From the NCBI GenBank assembly GCA_021775805.1, contig JAJFHD010000104.1:1-64000 (forward strand): a stretch of 64,000 bases of DNA, written 5' to 3'. Within the stretch, counting starts at the first letter, position 1. Each line of letters opens with the position of its first letter. The translations under genes were made by a program, and so were the position numbers. Source of the stretch: Alphaproteobacteria bacterium (lineage in GTDB: Bacteria > Pseudomonadota > Alphaproteobacteria > Rhizobiales > JAJFHC01). Below the pieces are notes generated by a model. It was not told where the DNA came from and made no database searches. It was given only the letters and a program-made list of their open reading frames with translations. Of the stretch, positions 25,865-35,043 are shown piece after piece.

Positions 25865-26779
25865 TTACGGCCCCGGCGGCGCTCTCCGGCTGGGGATGGC
25901 GAGTTTGGCGCGCGATGTCTGCGCCACCAGGACACCGCTCGCAATGATGATGGTCATTCCAACCCAGGACATGGTGTCGGGCAAATCGGAAAACAGAGCC
26001 AGTCCGATGAACACCGCAGCAAGAATCTCGGTGTAGGAAAACGGCGCAAGCGTTGGCGCCGGCGCCCGGGCATAGGCCAGCAGAAGCAGGCCATGACTTG
26101 CCGCGCTGGTGAGCCCGACCAAGGCGAAAATACCAATGGTCCAGAAGGGAACCGGTTGCCAGACAAACGGCACGATCGGACTCAAGACCAGTAAGGATAT
26201 GAGTGCCGTGAATGTCGACGTGATAACCGGGCTTGTTGTCTGGGCGAGCTGACGCGTGGTGATAAGATGCAAGGCCAGGAAAACCCCGCAACCGAGAGCG
26301 AAGAGCGCGTGGATGTCTATGTTGCCAAAGGATGGCCGCATGACAATCATGACGCCGGCGAACCCGCCGATGACGCCCACCCAGGCCGGCAGCGACACCC
26401 GCTCCTTCAGGAGCCAGGGCGCAAGAAGAGTGATGATGAAGGGATAGATGTAAATGATGGCGATGGCATCGGCGAACGGCAACCCGCCTGCGGCGGCAAC
26501 AAAGCTGGTGGTGGCGATGACCAGCAGCAGGGCGCGCACGACCTGGCGCGCCGGTCTTGGCGGGTTGAATGTGGAGAGACCAAATCGATAGAGCCCGATC
26601 GGCAGCATGACGATGAAGTAGGCGGCATAACGGCCCCAGACAATCTGCACCTCCGGCAAAACGGGTGTGAGAATTTTCATCAGGGCCCCGTTGAGGGAAG
26701 CAATGCAAAGACCGGCGAGCAGCAGACCGATACCAGCCAGCCGCGTGTCCTTTTCAGCCGGGACTTCGATGGTCGCCAT
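25865..26779 (-). CDS. EamA/DMT-family transporter
   Basis: A ~304-aa ten-helix exporter with two EamA repeats (GLLLAGLCIASLNGALMKIL in the first, YTEILAAVFIGLALFSDLPD near the end of the second). I start it at the ATG at 26779 (MATIEVPAEKD); a longer reading runs into the DapA-like gene. It lies 22 bp downstream of the DapA-like gene and 47 bp upstream of HyuAB, so it is probably cotranscribed. It may move the substrate or a product of the ring hydrolase. Confidence 0.85.
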   Translation of the reverse strand: MATIEVPAEKDTRLAGIGLLLAGLCIASLNGALMKILTPVLPEVQIVWGRYAAYFIVMLPIGLYRFGLSTFNPPRPARQVVRALLLVIATTSFVAAAGGLPFADAIAIIYIYPFIITLLAPWLLKERVSLPAWVGVIGGFAGVMIVMRPSFGNIDIHALFALGCGVFLALHLITTRQLAQTTSPVITSTFTALISLLVLSPIVPFVWQPVPFWTIGIFALVGLTSAASHGLLLLAYARAPAPTLAPFSYTEILAAVFIGLALFSDLPDTMSWVGMTIIIASGVLVAQTSRAKLAIPSRRAPPGP

Positions 26780-26801
26780 CAAAAGGGTCGTCTGGTGCGA
26801 G

Positions 26802-27695
26802 TCATAACAGGCCGATATCCTTAAGGATATCGCTGATCTGGCGTTTCTGTTCATCGCTGAACGGCATCATCGGCGGCCGGGAGTGACCGGCGGGACGGCC
26901 AAGCTGGTTCATGGCCTCCTTGATGCCCATATACCCGCTGCCGACGGAGAAGATCTGATAGGCGCGCATCATCTTGAAGTGGAGCTCGCGGGCGCGGTCG
27001 AGATCGTTCTCGGCGGCGGCATTGAAGAGGTCCACAGCCATCTTGCCAACCACCTGCGGGAACATGGCCACCACGCCATGGACACCGATCGACATGGCCG
27101 GCAGAAGAATATCCTCAAGACCGATGAAAACCCGCAGTTCCGGACCACAGACCCGGATCAGTTCCATCGTGGTATAAAGGTCCCAGGTCGTATCCTTGAT
27201 GGCGACGACGTTGTCGATCTCCATGAGATCGCTCACAAGGCCCGCATGCAAGGTGCTGTTCACGTAACGGGGGCTGTTGTACAGCATGATCGGCAGACCG
27301 CCTTCGCCCGATACACGTCGATAGAATTCCGTGATTTCACGATCACCGAGCGGCACGTATAGAGGGGTCAGGGTCAGAACACCGTCGCATCCGGCCCGGG
27401 CGGCGCGTTTGGTCAGGGCCACGACGTCTTCGGTCCGGATGGCGGAGGGACTGCCGAGCACCGGCACGCGGCCGGCGGTCTGGTCGACGGCAATGTCGAA
27501 GACCCGCCCTCGCTCGTCATCGGACATGAGGAAAAATTCACCCGTGCTGCCCGCTGCGATTACGCCATGACAGCCTGAGTCGATGACAAAGTCGACAACC
27601 TGCCGGTAGGCAGCCTCGTCGATCTGCCCGGCGGCGTCGAACGGAGTCACGATTACGGCGTAGGATCCGTACCAGTCACATGCGGGTTTGGACAT
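26802..27695 (-). CDS. DapA/NAL-family aldolase or lyase
   Basis: A 297-aa TIM-barrel enzyme of the dihydrodipicolinate synthase/N-acetylneuraminate lyase family. The Schiff-base Lys is in VVAIKDTTWD and the catalytic Tyr in IMLYNSPRYVN; GVIAAGSTGEF is the carboxylate-binding GxxGE loop. It is a separate paralogue from the one at 28813, with distinct motif context, so it probably serves the hydantoinase operon rather than lysine synthesis. An AGGAGAAAA site precedes its start. Substrate not determinable from sequence. Confidence 0.87.
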   Translation of the reverse strand: MSKPACDWYGSYAVIVTPFDAAGQIDEAAYRQVVDFVIDSGCHGVIAAGSTGEFFLMSDDERGRVFDIAVDQTAGRVPVLGSPSAIRTEDVVALTKRAARAGCDGVLTLTPLYVPLGDREITEFYRRVSGEGGLPIMLYNSPRYVNSTLHAGLVSDLMEIDNVVAIKDTTWDLYTTMELIRVCGPELRVFIGLEDILLPAMSIGVHGVVAMFPQVVGKMAVDLFNAAAENDLDRARELHFKMMRAYQIFSVGSGYMGIKEAMNQLGRPAGHSRPPMMPFSDEQKRQISDILKDIGLL

Positions 27696-27844
27696 CTGGT
27701 TTTCTCCTGTGTCTTGGATATGCGTCGGGAATTCCCTGTCAGTGTATGAACCGGCTTGTTCGCATGGGATGCCGGGCCCTCAATCTCTCTACTCTTCATT
27801 GGGGACCTTTGTCACGCTTTGTGAAAATGATTCGCGTCTGGCCA

Positions 27845-27893
27845 GGTCCGGGAGAGTACCGCCAGCAGAATCCTGGCGGTACTCTCCCGGACC
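27845..27893. repeat. Perfect 21-bp inverted repeat (stem-loop)
   Basis: The arm from 27845 to 27865 (GGTCCGGGAGAGTACCGCCA plus G) is perfectly complementary to 27873-27893, with a 7-nt loop. It lies 15 bp beyond the GntR stop codon and upstream of the DapA-like gene. No T-run follows on either strand, so it is not a standard terminator. It could attenuate or stabilise the transcript between the two genes, or be a repeat element. Confidence 0.75.
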
Positions 27894-27907
27894 GACTCCG
27901 CCTGAAC

Positions 27908-28657
27908 TCACTGCGCCGGTTCCAGATCGACGGTAATGACAGAAATGTCGGCAAGCACCTTTTCGCCGGCAGACAAGATATCCCGAACACCGTCCTTGCA
28001 CAGGTCGGCGTGCTGTTTCGACAGCGTTTCGCCGCGTTCCGCATCACGGTTTTCCAGGGCTTCCAGAATTTCGCGATGTTGCTGTGCGATGATGCTGTTG
28101 GCTGACCCTGTGGTCAGGACGATGTTGTGGGCATACCAGATCTGCGCAATCCGTTCGTGGTCGGCGAGGATGCGTCTGTAGCAGTCGAGGAAATACTTGT
28201 TACCCGATGCTTCGGCGATGCGCAGATGGAATCGGCTGTTGGACTCGACCATCGCCGGTATGTCCTTGCGTCCCATGTCGTCCTCGAATTCATGCATGAT
28301 ACGTTCGACATCGCGCAAATCGTCGGCCGTGCGGCGCAGGCAGGCGAGCCGCATGATGGCCTTTTCAATCAGGTCCCCGGCCTCGAATATCGACTGCAGA
28401 ACCTGCAGGTCGAGACTGGCAACCGAGGCACCGCGATTGAGCCTGATGTCGACCAGTCCTTCCGCGGCCAGGCGGATGAGGGCTTCGCGGACCGGTGTGC
28501 GGGAAACGCCAAACATCGCAACCAGGGACTTTTCATCGAGGTCGGCCCCGGGCTTCAGTTCCATGGAAATGATGCTGCGGCGCAGGGCGTCATAGATCGG
28601 AACCGCGCTTCGCCGGTTGGCCTTTTGAAACGCGTCTGCTTTTGCCGGCTTGTTCAT
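27908..28657 (-). CDS. GntR/FCD-family transcriptional regulator
   Basis: A 249-aa FadR-subfamily repressor. The winged HTH is at residues ~20-85 (YDALRRSIISMELKPGADLDE, VSRTPVREALIRLAAEGLV) and the FCD helical sensor domain follows, with metal-type His residues (NSRFHLRIAEASGN, QHREILEALENRD). GGAGAG ribosome site upstream of the ATG at 28657. It sits at the divide between the hydantoinase operon (same strand) and the hydroxyproline-type operon (opposite strand) and is well placed to control both. Confidence 0.87.
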   Translation of the reverse strand: MNKPAKADAFQKANRRSAVPIYDALRRSIISMELKPGADLDEKSLVAMFGVSRTPVREALIRLAAEGLVDIRLNRGASVASLDLQVLQSIFEAGDLIEKAIMRLACLRRTADDLRDVERIMHEFEDDMGRKDIPAMVESNSRFHLRIAEASGNKYFLDCYRRILADHERIAQIWYAHNIVLTTGSANSIIAQQHREILEALENRDAERGETLSKQHADLCKDGVRDILSAGEKVLADISVITVDLEPAQ

Positions 28658-28700
28658 CGCGCTCTCCTGGTGAAAAATGTGCGTGACATCGATCATAACA

Positions 28701-28722
28701 TCGTATATCAGATGTATACAAG
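28701..28722. promoter_or_regulatory. Candidate GntR operator (GTATAT/GTATAC)
   Basis: Two GTATAY half-elements 12 bp apart (GTATAT at 28703, GTATAC at 28714), the second a perfect 6-bp palindrome followed by AAG, lie in the 155-bp divergent promoter between the GntR gene and the DapA-type gene at 28813. TGTATAC cores are common in FCD-type GntR operators; the assignment is by position and motif type only. Confidence 0.45.
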
Positions 28723-28812
28723 AACAGAAATCAACACGGCACACCCTGATTGCCCAGGCAAGGAGGTGTGTCGTCGTCCGTTTTTCAAAACGACCCAACA
28801 GGGAGACTGCAG

Positions 28813-29757
28813 ATGAAATTCGAAGGCATCTATCCACCTGTCATCACACCCTTCAACGACGATTTTTCGATCGATTGGGAGGGCTTTGAGACCATGATCG
28901 AGCACCTGATCTCGTCGGGTGTTCATGGCATTGTCGTCGGCGGAACCACTGGTGAAGTGTACGCTCAAACGCTGGAAGAGCGCGTTGAGTCGATGAGGTT
29001 GGCCAAGGAAAAGATTCGCGGCCGTCTTCCCATGATTGTCGGCATCGGTGGCATCCGAACAGAGGACTGCATAGAGCTTGGGCTGCACGCAAAGCAGAAT
29101 GGCGCGGATGCGATCCTGATGAATGCGCCGTTTTATGCGGTGCCGACCCAACTGGAGCTTGCCAACCACGCGCTGGCCGTCGACCGTGAAGTCAATCTGC
29201 CGATCATGCTCTACAACTATCCCGGCCGCACCGGCACGACCATGGGACCGGAGTTTTTCGACAGGGTAGGCCGCAGCCCGAATTTCAGCGGTATCAAGGA
29301 ATCTACCGGCGACATCAACCAGCTCCATGCCCTGGCGCGCGACTACAAGCACATTACGCTGCTGTGCGGCATGGACGACCAGGCCCTTGAGTTCTTTGTC
29401 TGGGGTGCGCGCGGCTGGGTCTGCGCCGGCGGCAACTGCCTGCCCAAGGAACACCTGGCCATGTACCGGGCCTGTGCCGTCGAGAACGACTTCGAAAAGG
29501 GGCGCCGGATCATGTCGGCGCTACTGCCGTTCATGGGCATCCTTGAGCAGGGCGGCAAGCTGATCCAGATCGTCAAACACGGCTGCCGGCTCGCAGGCCT
29601 TCCGTCGGGACGGGTCCGCAAACCGATTCGTGAACTGAACAAGAATGAAAAACGCGAACTGGAAACGGTCCTCAGGACACTGAAGGTGACCATGGACCGG
29701 ATCGACAGTGATTCCCGTGAAGAGGAGAAAGATAATGTCGTCGCTATTAACGCGTGA
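28813..29757 (+). CDS. DapA-family deaminase/lyase, hydroxyproline-pathway type
   Basis: A 314-aa DHDPS/NAL-superfamily enzyme with Schiff-base Lys in FSGIKESTGDIN, Tyr in IMLYNYPGRTG, and GVHGIVVGGTTGEVY as the carboxylate loop. In hydroxyproline operons a DapA-family member converts 1-pyrroline-4-hydroxy-2-carboxylate to 2-oxoglutarate semialdehyde. The four following genes fit that pathway, so this role is likely though not proven. Start at 28813 follows AGGGAGA; its 3' end overlaps the aldehyde dehydrogenase gene by 23 bp. Confidence 0.85.
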   Translation: MKFEGIYPPVITPFNDDFSIDWEGFETMIEHLISSGVHGIVVGGTTGEVYAQTLEERVESMRLAKEKIRGRLPMIVGIGGIRTEDCIELGLHAKQNGADAILMNAPFYAVPTQLELANHALAVDREVNLPIMLYNYPGRTGTTMGPEFFDRVGRSPNFSGIKESTGDINQLHALARDYKHITLLCGMDDQALEFFVWGARGWVCAGGNCLPKEHLAMYRACAVENDFEKGRRIMSALLPFMGILEQGGKLIQIVKHGCRLAGLPSGRVRKPIRELNKNEKRELETVLRTLKVTMDRIDSDSREEEKDNVVAINA

Positions 29758-31261
29758 GGAATACGAGGCCATATCCAAGGCCATGGTCCTGCCGACCGGT
29801 TCGTTCATCGACGGCCGGGCCCGGGCGGCATCGACCGGGGCCACCTTCGAGACGATCAACCCGGCAACCGGTGCACCGCTTGCCCAGATTGCATCCTGTT
29901 CCCAGGAAGACGTCGATCTGGCAGTCGAGAAAGCCCGCGAGGCTTTTGACGACGGGCGCTGGACACGGGTTCATCCCTCGGACCGCAAGCGCATCCTGAT
30001 CAAGCTGTGCAAGCTTATCCGGCGTAACCAGCACGAACTTGCCGTGCTCGAAAGCATCGAGAGCGGCAAACCGATCCAGGATATCGAAACCGTCGACATC
30101 CCTGAAACCCTGCATTGCCTTGAGTGGCATGCGGAAACCGCCGACAAGATCTACGATCAGGTCGCACCCGCCGGCGACGATGCGGTTGCCATGGTCGTGC
30201 GCGAGCCGATCGGTGTGGTCGCCTGCATCCTGCCGTGGAACTTTCCTCTGCTGATGGCCGCCTGGAAAATGGGTCCGGCCCTTGCCGCCGGCAACAGCGT
30301 CATCATCAAGCCCGCGGAACAGACCAGCATGAGCACGCTCCGCCTGGCGGAACTGGCCCATGAAGCCGGCATCCCACGCGGTGTCCTCAACGTTGTGACC
30401 GGGCTTGGCGAAACCACCGGCAAGGCGCTCGGTCTGCACGCCGATGTGGACATGGTGTCGTTCACCGGGTCGACCGAAGTCGGCCGCATGTTCCTTGAGT
30501 ATTCCGCACAGAGCAACCTGAAGAAGATCGTGCTCGAATGCGGCGGCAAGAACCCTTGCGTGGTCATGGACGATGCCGAAAACCTGGATGTGGTCGCTTC
30601 CCATGCGACCCAGGCTGTGTTCTGGAACATGGGCGAGAACTGTTCTTCCAACTCACGCCTGATCGTTCACGAGAAGGTCAAGGAGGCGCTCGTCGAACGC
30701 ATTCTGCATCATGTGCGTGACTGGCGTACCGGCGATCCGCTTGATCCCTCGAACCGGCTTGGCGCAATTGTCTCGAAGGAACAGTACGACACCATCCTCG
30801 GCTATATCGAAAAGGGCAAACAGGAAGGCGCCAACATCGTTCTCGGTGGCCGTGCCATCTCCGAAGGCAACGGATACTTCATCGAACCGACGATCTTTGA
30901 CAATGTCCGTCCGGACATGACAATCGCGCGCGAGGAAATATTCGGGCCGGTTCTGTCGATCATCACCGTGTCGAGCGGCGACGAGGCGGTTCAGGTGGCC
31001 AACGACACACCCTATGGGCTTGCGGCATCCGTGTTCACAAGCAATGTCAAACGGGCCCACCGGATGGCACGCGCCATTCGGGCCGGGACAGTTACGGTAA
31101 ACTGCTATGGCGAAGGCGACGCATCGACTCCTTTCGGTGGGTACAAGCAATCCGGTTTCGGCGGACGTGACAACTCCATTCATGCTCACGACCAGTACAC
31201 CGAGCTCAAGACAATCTGGATCGACATCTCCGATTCCGACGTCGAAGACGCAATCGACTGA
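29735..31261 (+). CDS. Aldehyde dehydrogenase (2-oxoglutarate-semialdehyde or aminoaldehyde type)
   Basis: A 508-aa NAD(P)-dependent ALDH. The nucleotide loop FTGSTEVGRMFL, general base Glu in VLECGGKNP and nucleophile Cys in NMGENCSSNSRLIV are all present. Overall it resembles PuuC-type enzymes, but its place after the DapA-type deaminase suits 2-oxoglutarate semialdehyde as substrate, the last step from hydroxyproline to 2-oxoglutarate. The start at 29735 has a GAGGAGAAA site inside the previous gene. Both substrates remain possible because a PuuB-like oxidase follows. Confidence 0.88.
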   Translation: MSSLLTREEYEAISKAMVLPTGSFIDGRARAASTGATFETINPATGAPLAQIASCSQEDVDLAVEKAREAFDDGRWTRVHPSDRKRILIKLCKLIRRNQHELAVLESIESGKPIQDIETVDIPETLHCLEWHAETADKIYDQVAPAGDDAVAMVVREPIGVVACILPWNFPLLMAAWKMGPALAAGNSVIIKPAEQTSMSTLRLAELAHEAGIPRGVLNVVTGLGETTGKALGLHADVDMVSFTGSTEVGRMFLEYSAQSNLKKIVLECGGKNPCVVMDDAENLDVVASHATQAVFWNMGENCSSNSRLIVHEKVKEALVERILHHVRDWRTGDPLDPSNRLGAIVSKEQYDTILGYIEKGKQEGANIVLGGRAISEGNGYFIEPTIFDNVRPDMTIAREEIFGPVLSIITVSSGDEAVQVANDTPYGLAASVFTSNVKRAHRMARAIRAGTVTVNCYGEGDASTPFGGYKQSGFGGRDNSIHAHDQYTELKTIWIDISDSDVEDAID

Positions 31262-31318
31262 ACTCGCTCCAGGCATAAACAACCATGGTTATAGCCGTGC
31301 CTCTAGGGAGGTGCGGCT

Positions 31319-32644
31319 GTGACCACATTTACAGCACGGAAAGTCCCCTCGGATCTTGCCGGTTCGGGCTGGTACGAACTGCTGCCGGCTCCCGATGCTC
31401 CCCGTGAACTGGAAGGCAACCAGACCGCTGACTGGGTTATCGTCGGTGCAGGGTTTGCAGGTTTGTCGGCGGCGCGGCGTCTGACGCAACTTTGTCCCGG
31501 CGATCGCATAGTCGTGGTCGACGCCCAGCGCGTCGGCTGGGGAGCCGCTGGGCGCAATTCCGGTTTCATGATCGACCTGCCCCACGAACTCCAGAGCGAT
31601 GATTATGCCGGGGGGCGCGAGGCGGATCTTGCCCAGATTCGCATGAATCGGGCCGCGATCGCATTTGCCGGCGAAATGGTCTCTGAGTTCGGGCTGGAAG
31701 AGCACTGGAACCCCGGCGGCAAGATCCACGGGGCGACCGACGGCAAGGGTCTGGAATCTCTCAAGGCATTCCAGCGGCATCTTGACGGACTCGGCGAACC
31801 CTACAGCGATCTCAATGCCTCCGACATGAAACGCATTACGGGCACGGACTATTACGCCGGCGGCATGCACGCACCGGGATGTGCCCAGATCCAGCCGGCG
31901 GGATACATCCGTGGACTTGCAGACGGCCTCAAGCCTGCCATAGAAATCTATGAAAACTCCGCAGTCCTGAAAATCGAAACCGGGGCGACCCACAAGGTTC
32001 ACACCGGGCATGGTTCAATCAGCAGTCCAAAGGTGATCATGACTGTGAATGGCCATGCGGAGTCGTTCGGCCTTTACGACAGGCGCCTGATGCACATTTT
32101 CACTTTTGCCAGTATGACACGGAGGCTGACAACGGCTGAACAGTCCGCGCTGGGTGGCGATCCGGAATGGGGTCTCATTCCTGCCCATCCCATGGGGTCA
32201 ACGGTACGCCGCCTGAAGCAGGGCCGGATCACCGTGCGCAGTGTCTTTACCTACAATCCGAATCTGGAGACGACGGCTGCTCAGGTCGAGAAACTCGGGC
32301 GGGTTCAGGACCGTGCCTTTGCCGCCCGGTTTCCCATGTTGCCGGATGTCGCCATGGACCATCGCTGGGGCGGGCATCTGTGTCTGTCGCTCAACTCCGT
32401 ACCGGCTTTCGGCGAAATCGAGCCCGGTTTCTACACAGCCTGTTGCCAGAACGGGCTGGGTGTCGGCAAGGGAACGCTGTCGGGCATGCTGATCGCCGAC
32501 CTTGCTGCCGGGTCAGGTGAACCCATGGTCGAGGAGATGCTCAGCCTTGATATGCCAAAGAAACTCTATCCCGAACCGTTCATGACCATGGGCGCCAGAA
32601 CTCATCTTTGGTGGACGCACCGGCAGGCCGGCAGGGATCTCTAG
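31319..32644 (+). CDS. FAD-dependent amine/amino-acid oxidoreductase (DAO family)
   Basis: A 441-aa flavoenzyme starting at GTG. The FAD Rossmann motif WVIVGAGFAGLSAARRL is at residues ~39-55, and the C-terminal GLGVGKGTLSGMLIADLAAG is the FAD-closing motif. It resembles PuuB/OrdL-type oxidases of gamma-glutamylpolyamines and related secondary amines. In this operon it may oxidise an N-substituted amino acid feeding the same pathway. A GGGAGGTG site precedes the start. Substrate open. Confidence 0.83.
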   Translation: MTTFTARKVPSDLAGSGWYELLPAPDAPRELEGNQTADWVIVGAGFAGLSAARRLTQLCPGDRIVVVDAQRVGWGAAGRNSGFMIDLPHELQSDDYAGGREADLAQIRMNRAAIAFAGEMVSEFGLEEHWNPGGKIHGATDGKGLESLKAFQRHLDGLGEPYSDLNASDMKRITGTDYYAGGMHAPGCAQIQPAGYIRGLADGLKPAIEIYENSAVLKIETGATHKVHTGHGSISSPKVIMTVNGHAESFGLYDRRLMHIFTFASMTRRLTTAEQSALGGDPEWGLIPAHPMGSTVRRLKQGRITVRSVFTYNPNLETTAAQVEKLGRVQDRAFAARFPMLPDVAMDHRWGGHLCLSLNSVPAFGEIEPGFYTACCQNGLGVGKGTLSGMLIADLAAGSGEPMVEEMLSLDMPKKLYPEPFMTMGARTHLWWTHRQAGRDL

Positions 32645-32661
32645 ACAAGGACTGACACGCT

Positions 32662-33663
32662 ATGGCTTCGCATACTTTTTTCTGCATTGACGGGCACACG
32701 ATCGGCGCTCCGGTCCGCCTTGTCACTGGTGGAGCACCGCCCCTGGAGGGCAAGACCCAGGCCGAACGGCGGGAGCATTTTCTGGCTGAATACGACTGGA
32801 TCAGAACCAGCCTCATGTTCGAACCGCGCGGTCATGACGCCATGTCCGGTGCCATCCTTTATCCACCTTCACGAGATGATTGCGATGCCGCGGTCATCTA
32901 TATCGAGACGTCAGGCTGCCTGCCCATGTGCGGACACGGCACGATCGGCACGGTTACCTTTGCCATCGAGCACGGGCTGGTGCGTCCAAAGACGCCGGGT
33001 GTCCTCAATCTGGAAACACCGGCGGGCGTGGTTGCGGCCCGCTACACCGAACAGGACGGCAGGGTGACGTCGGTGCGGATCACCAACGTCCCTTCCTTTC
33101 TCATGATCCGGGACCATGTATTTGAAAGCTCGACTCTCGGTACCCTGAAGGTCGATATCGTCTATGGCGGAAACTTCTATCCGATCCTCGAGCCCCAGGA
33201 AAACTTCCGGGATTTCGCCGACCTCTCCGTCAGCGAAATCCTTCGTCTTGGCGTGGAGATGCGCGACCAGCTCAATGACGAGCTCGATGTTGTCCATCCC
33301 GAGAATCCACTCATTCGCGGCATGAAGCACTTCATGTGGACCGGCGCGCCAACCGACGCCACCGCCCATGGCCGCAATGCGGTGGTTTACGGCGAGACCG
33401 GGATCGACCGGTCGCCGTGTGGCACCGGGACATCAGCCTGGGTCGCCCAGCGGGTCGCCCGCGGACGGCTGAAGCCGGGCGAAGCTTTTGTCAATGAAAG
33501 CATTCTGGGCGGGTTGTTCACCGGCCGTGCGGAGGACACGACAAAAGTCGGTTCTTACGATGCGATTGTTCCCAGCGTCGAAGGCCGGGCCTATGTCACA
33601 GGACTCAACACGATATTCGTCGATGATCGCGACCCCTATGTGCACGGATTTCAATTGACATGA
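32662..33663 (+). CDS. 4-hydroxyproline 2-epimerase / proline racemase family
   Basis: A 333-aa member of the proline racemase family with both catalytic cysteines: Cys90 in LPMCGHGTIG and Cys253 in RSPCGTGTSA. Two Cys residues mark epimerases/racemases, whereas the 3-hydroxyproline dehydratases carry Thr in place of one of them. With a D-amino-acid dehydrogenase, DapA-type deaminase and ALDH beside it, epimerisation of trans-4-hydroxy-L-proline to cis-4-hydroxy-D-proline is the best reading. Its stop overlaps the next start (ATGA). Confidence 0.88.
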   Translation: MASHTFFCIDGHTIGAPVRLVTGGAPPLEGKTQAERREHFLAEYDWIRTSLMFEPRGHDAMSGAILYPPSRDDCDAAVIYIETSGCLPMCGHGTIGTVTFAIEHGLVRPKTPGVLNLETPAGVVAARYTEQDGRVTSVRITNVPSFLMIRDHVFESSTLGTLKVDIVYGGNFYPILEPQENFRDFADLSVSEILRLGVEMRDQLNDELDVVHPENPLIRGMKHFMWTGAPTDATAHGRNAVVYGETGIDRSPCGTGTSAWVAQRVARGRLKPGEAFVNESILGGLFTGRAEDTTKVGSYDAIVPSVEGRAYVTGLNTIFVDDRDPYVHGFQLT

Positions 33664-34916
33664 CGACGCCCAATACGCCGCCCCGAACCATCATCATCGG
33701 CGCCGGGATTGTCGGTATGTGCTGTGCGTGGCACCTGCGCCGGCGCGGTGTCGACGTTGAGGTGGTCGACAGGCTGGACCCCGGCATGGGCTGCTCGTTC
33801 GGCAACATCGGCGGCATTGCGGTCACCGAAGTGGCGCCGATGTCGGTGCCTGGGTTGCTCACCAAGGTGCCGGGCTGGTTGATGGACCCGCTCGGGCCCT
33901 TGACCGTGCGCTGGTCGTACCTGCCGAAACTGGCTCCCTGGCTGATCAGGTTTCTGGCTGCCGGCCGGGAGAAGGAGGCAGAACGGATTGCAGCGGCTGC
34001 GGCGACATTGTTCCAGCATGCGGCGTGTGATTTCGGATCGATCCTAAGCGATCTGAAAGCGCCGGAACTTCTGGGGAAGGATAGTTGCGTCGCGGTTTAC
34101 GATACAAAAGCCCAGTTTGATGCTGACACATGGGCCTACGACCTGCGGGCCCGCAACGGGTTTCCGTGCACGCCCGTGTCAGGGGCTGAACTTGTAGACC
34201 TCGAGCCGGAAATTGCGCCGGACTTTGCCGCAGGCCGCGTCTACGAGGGTTGGTACAACGTCACCGATCCCTATCATGTTGTGACAACGATTGCCGAGGA
34301 TTTTGTCCGGAACGGCGGGCATATCCGAAAGGCCGAGGTCGTCGACGTCATTCGCGAGGGTGGACTGACCACCGGTGTACGCCTGGCTGACGGCACTGAG
34401 ATGGCCTGTGACAACCTGATCATTGCCGGCGGTGCCTGGTCCCACAATCTGGCGCGCATGCTCGGAGACAATGTTTCTCTTGAGACGGAACGCGGCTATC
34501 ACACAACGATCACAGACCCTGGCGTCTCGCCGTCTCGAGAAGTGGTCTATGGCCCTCAAGGGTTCGGCATTTCGCCGATGGACAGCGGTATCCGTGTAGG
34601 GGGTTCCGTGGAGCTAGGTGGTCTTGATGCGCCGCCAGACTACAAACGGGCGAAGGTGCTGGTTGAAAAAGCCAAACGGGTCTATCCGGGTCTTCGCACA
34701 GCGGGCGGGTCCGAATGGATGGGGCACAGGCCGGCGACCCCGGATTCGCTGCCGATACTCGGCCGGGCGTCGAATTTCGGTAATGCGTTCTACGCGTTCG
34801 GTCATGGCCATGTCGGCCTGACTCTTGGCCCCACCACCGGTCGTGTGATTGCAGACCTTGTGCTGGATGGGCAAACGGACGTCGATCTGGCGCCGTTTTC
34901 GGCGAACAGGTTTTAG
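33660..34916 (+). CDS. D-amino-acid dehydrogenase (probable D-hydroxyproline dehydrogenase)
   Basis: A 418-aa DadA-like flavoprotein. The FAD motif IIIGAGIVGMCCAWHLRRRG is at its N-terminus, and GHGHVGLTLGPTTGRVIADL near the C-terminus is the DAO-family signature. Start overlaps the epimerase stop by 4 bp, so the two enzymes are made together; the product of the epimerase (D-hydroxyproline) would be its substrate, giving 1-pyrroline-4-hydroxy-2-carboxylate. Last gene of the operon from 28813. Confidence 0.87.
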   Translation: MTTPNTPPRTIIIGAGIVGMCCAWHLRRRGVDVEVVDRLDPGMGCSFGNIGGIAVTEVAPMSVPGLLTKVPGWLMDPLGPLTVRWSYLPKLAPWLIRFLAAGREKEAERIAAAAATLFQHAACDFGSILSDLKAPELLGKDSCVAVYDTKAQFDADTWAYDLRARNGFPCTPVSGAELVDLEPEIAPDFAAGRVYEGWYNVTDPYHVVTTIAEDFVRNGGHIRKAEVVDVIREGGLTTGVRLADGTEMACDNLIIAGGAWSHNLARMLGDNVSLETERGYHTTITDPGVSPSREVVYGPQGFGISPMDSGIRVGGSVELGGLDAPPDYKRAKVLVEKAKRVYPGLRTAGGSEWMGHRPATPDSLPILGRASNFGNAFYAFGHGHVGLTLGPTTGRVIADLVLDGQTDVDLAPFSANRF

Positions 34917-35043
34917 TAAGCGTTGCCTGTAACTTCGTAGACGCTTTCCAAAGACGCACGCTCACAACAATCAGCGAAAGCGAGTAGGCGCCGGTTCAAG
35001 CCCGGCGAACGGGAAGGGGTATTGTGCAAACCGTAGCAAACCG

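Noticed and set aside
24417..26036. Open frame of 539 aa opposite HyuAB and EamA
   Set aside because: Spans two real genes on the other strand and shows no domain.
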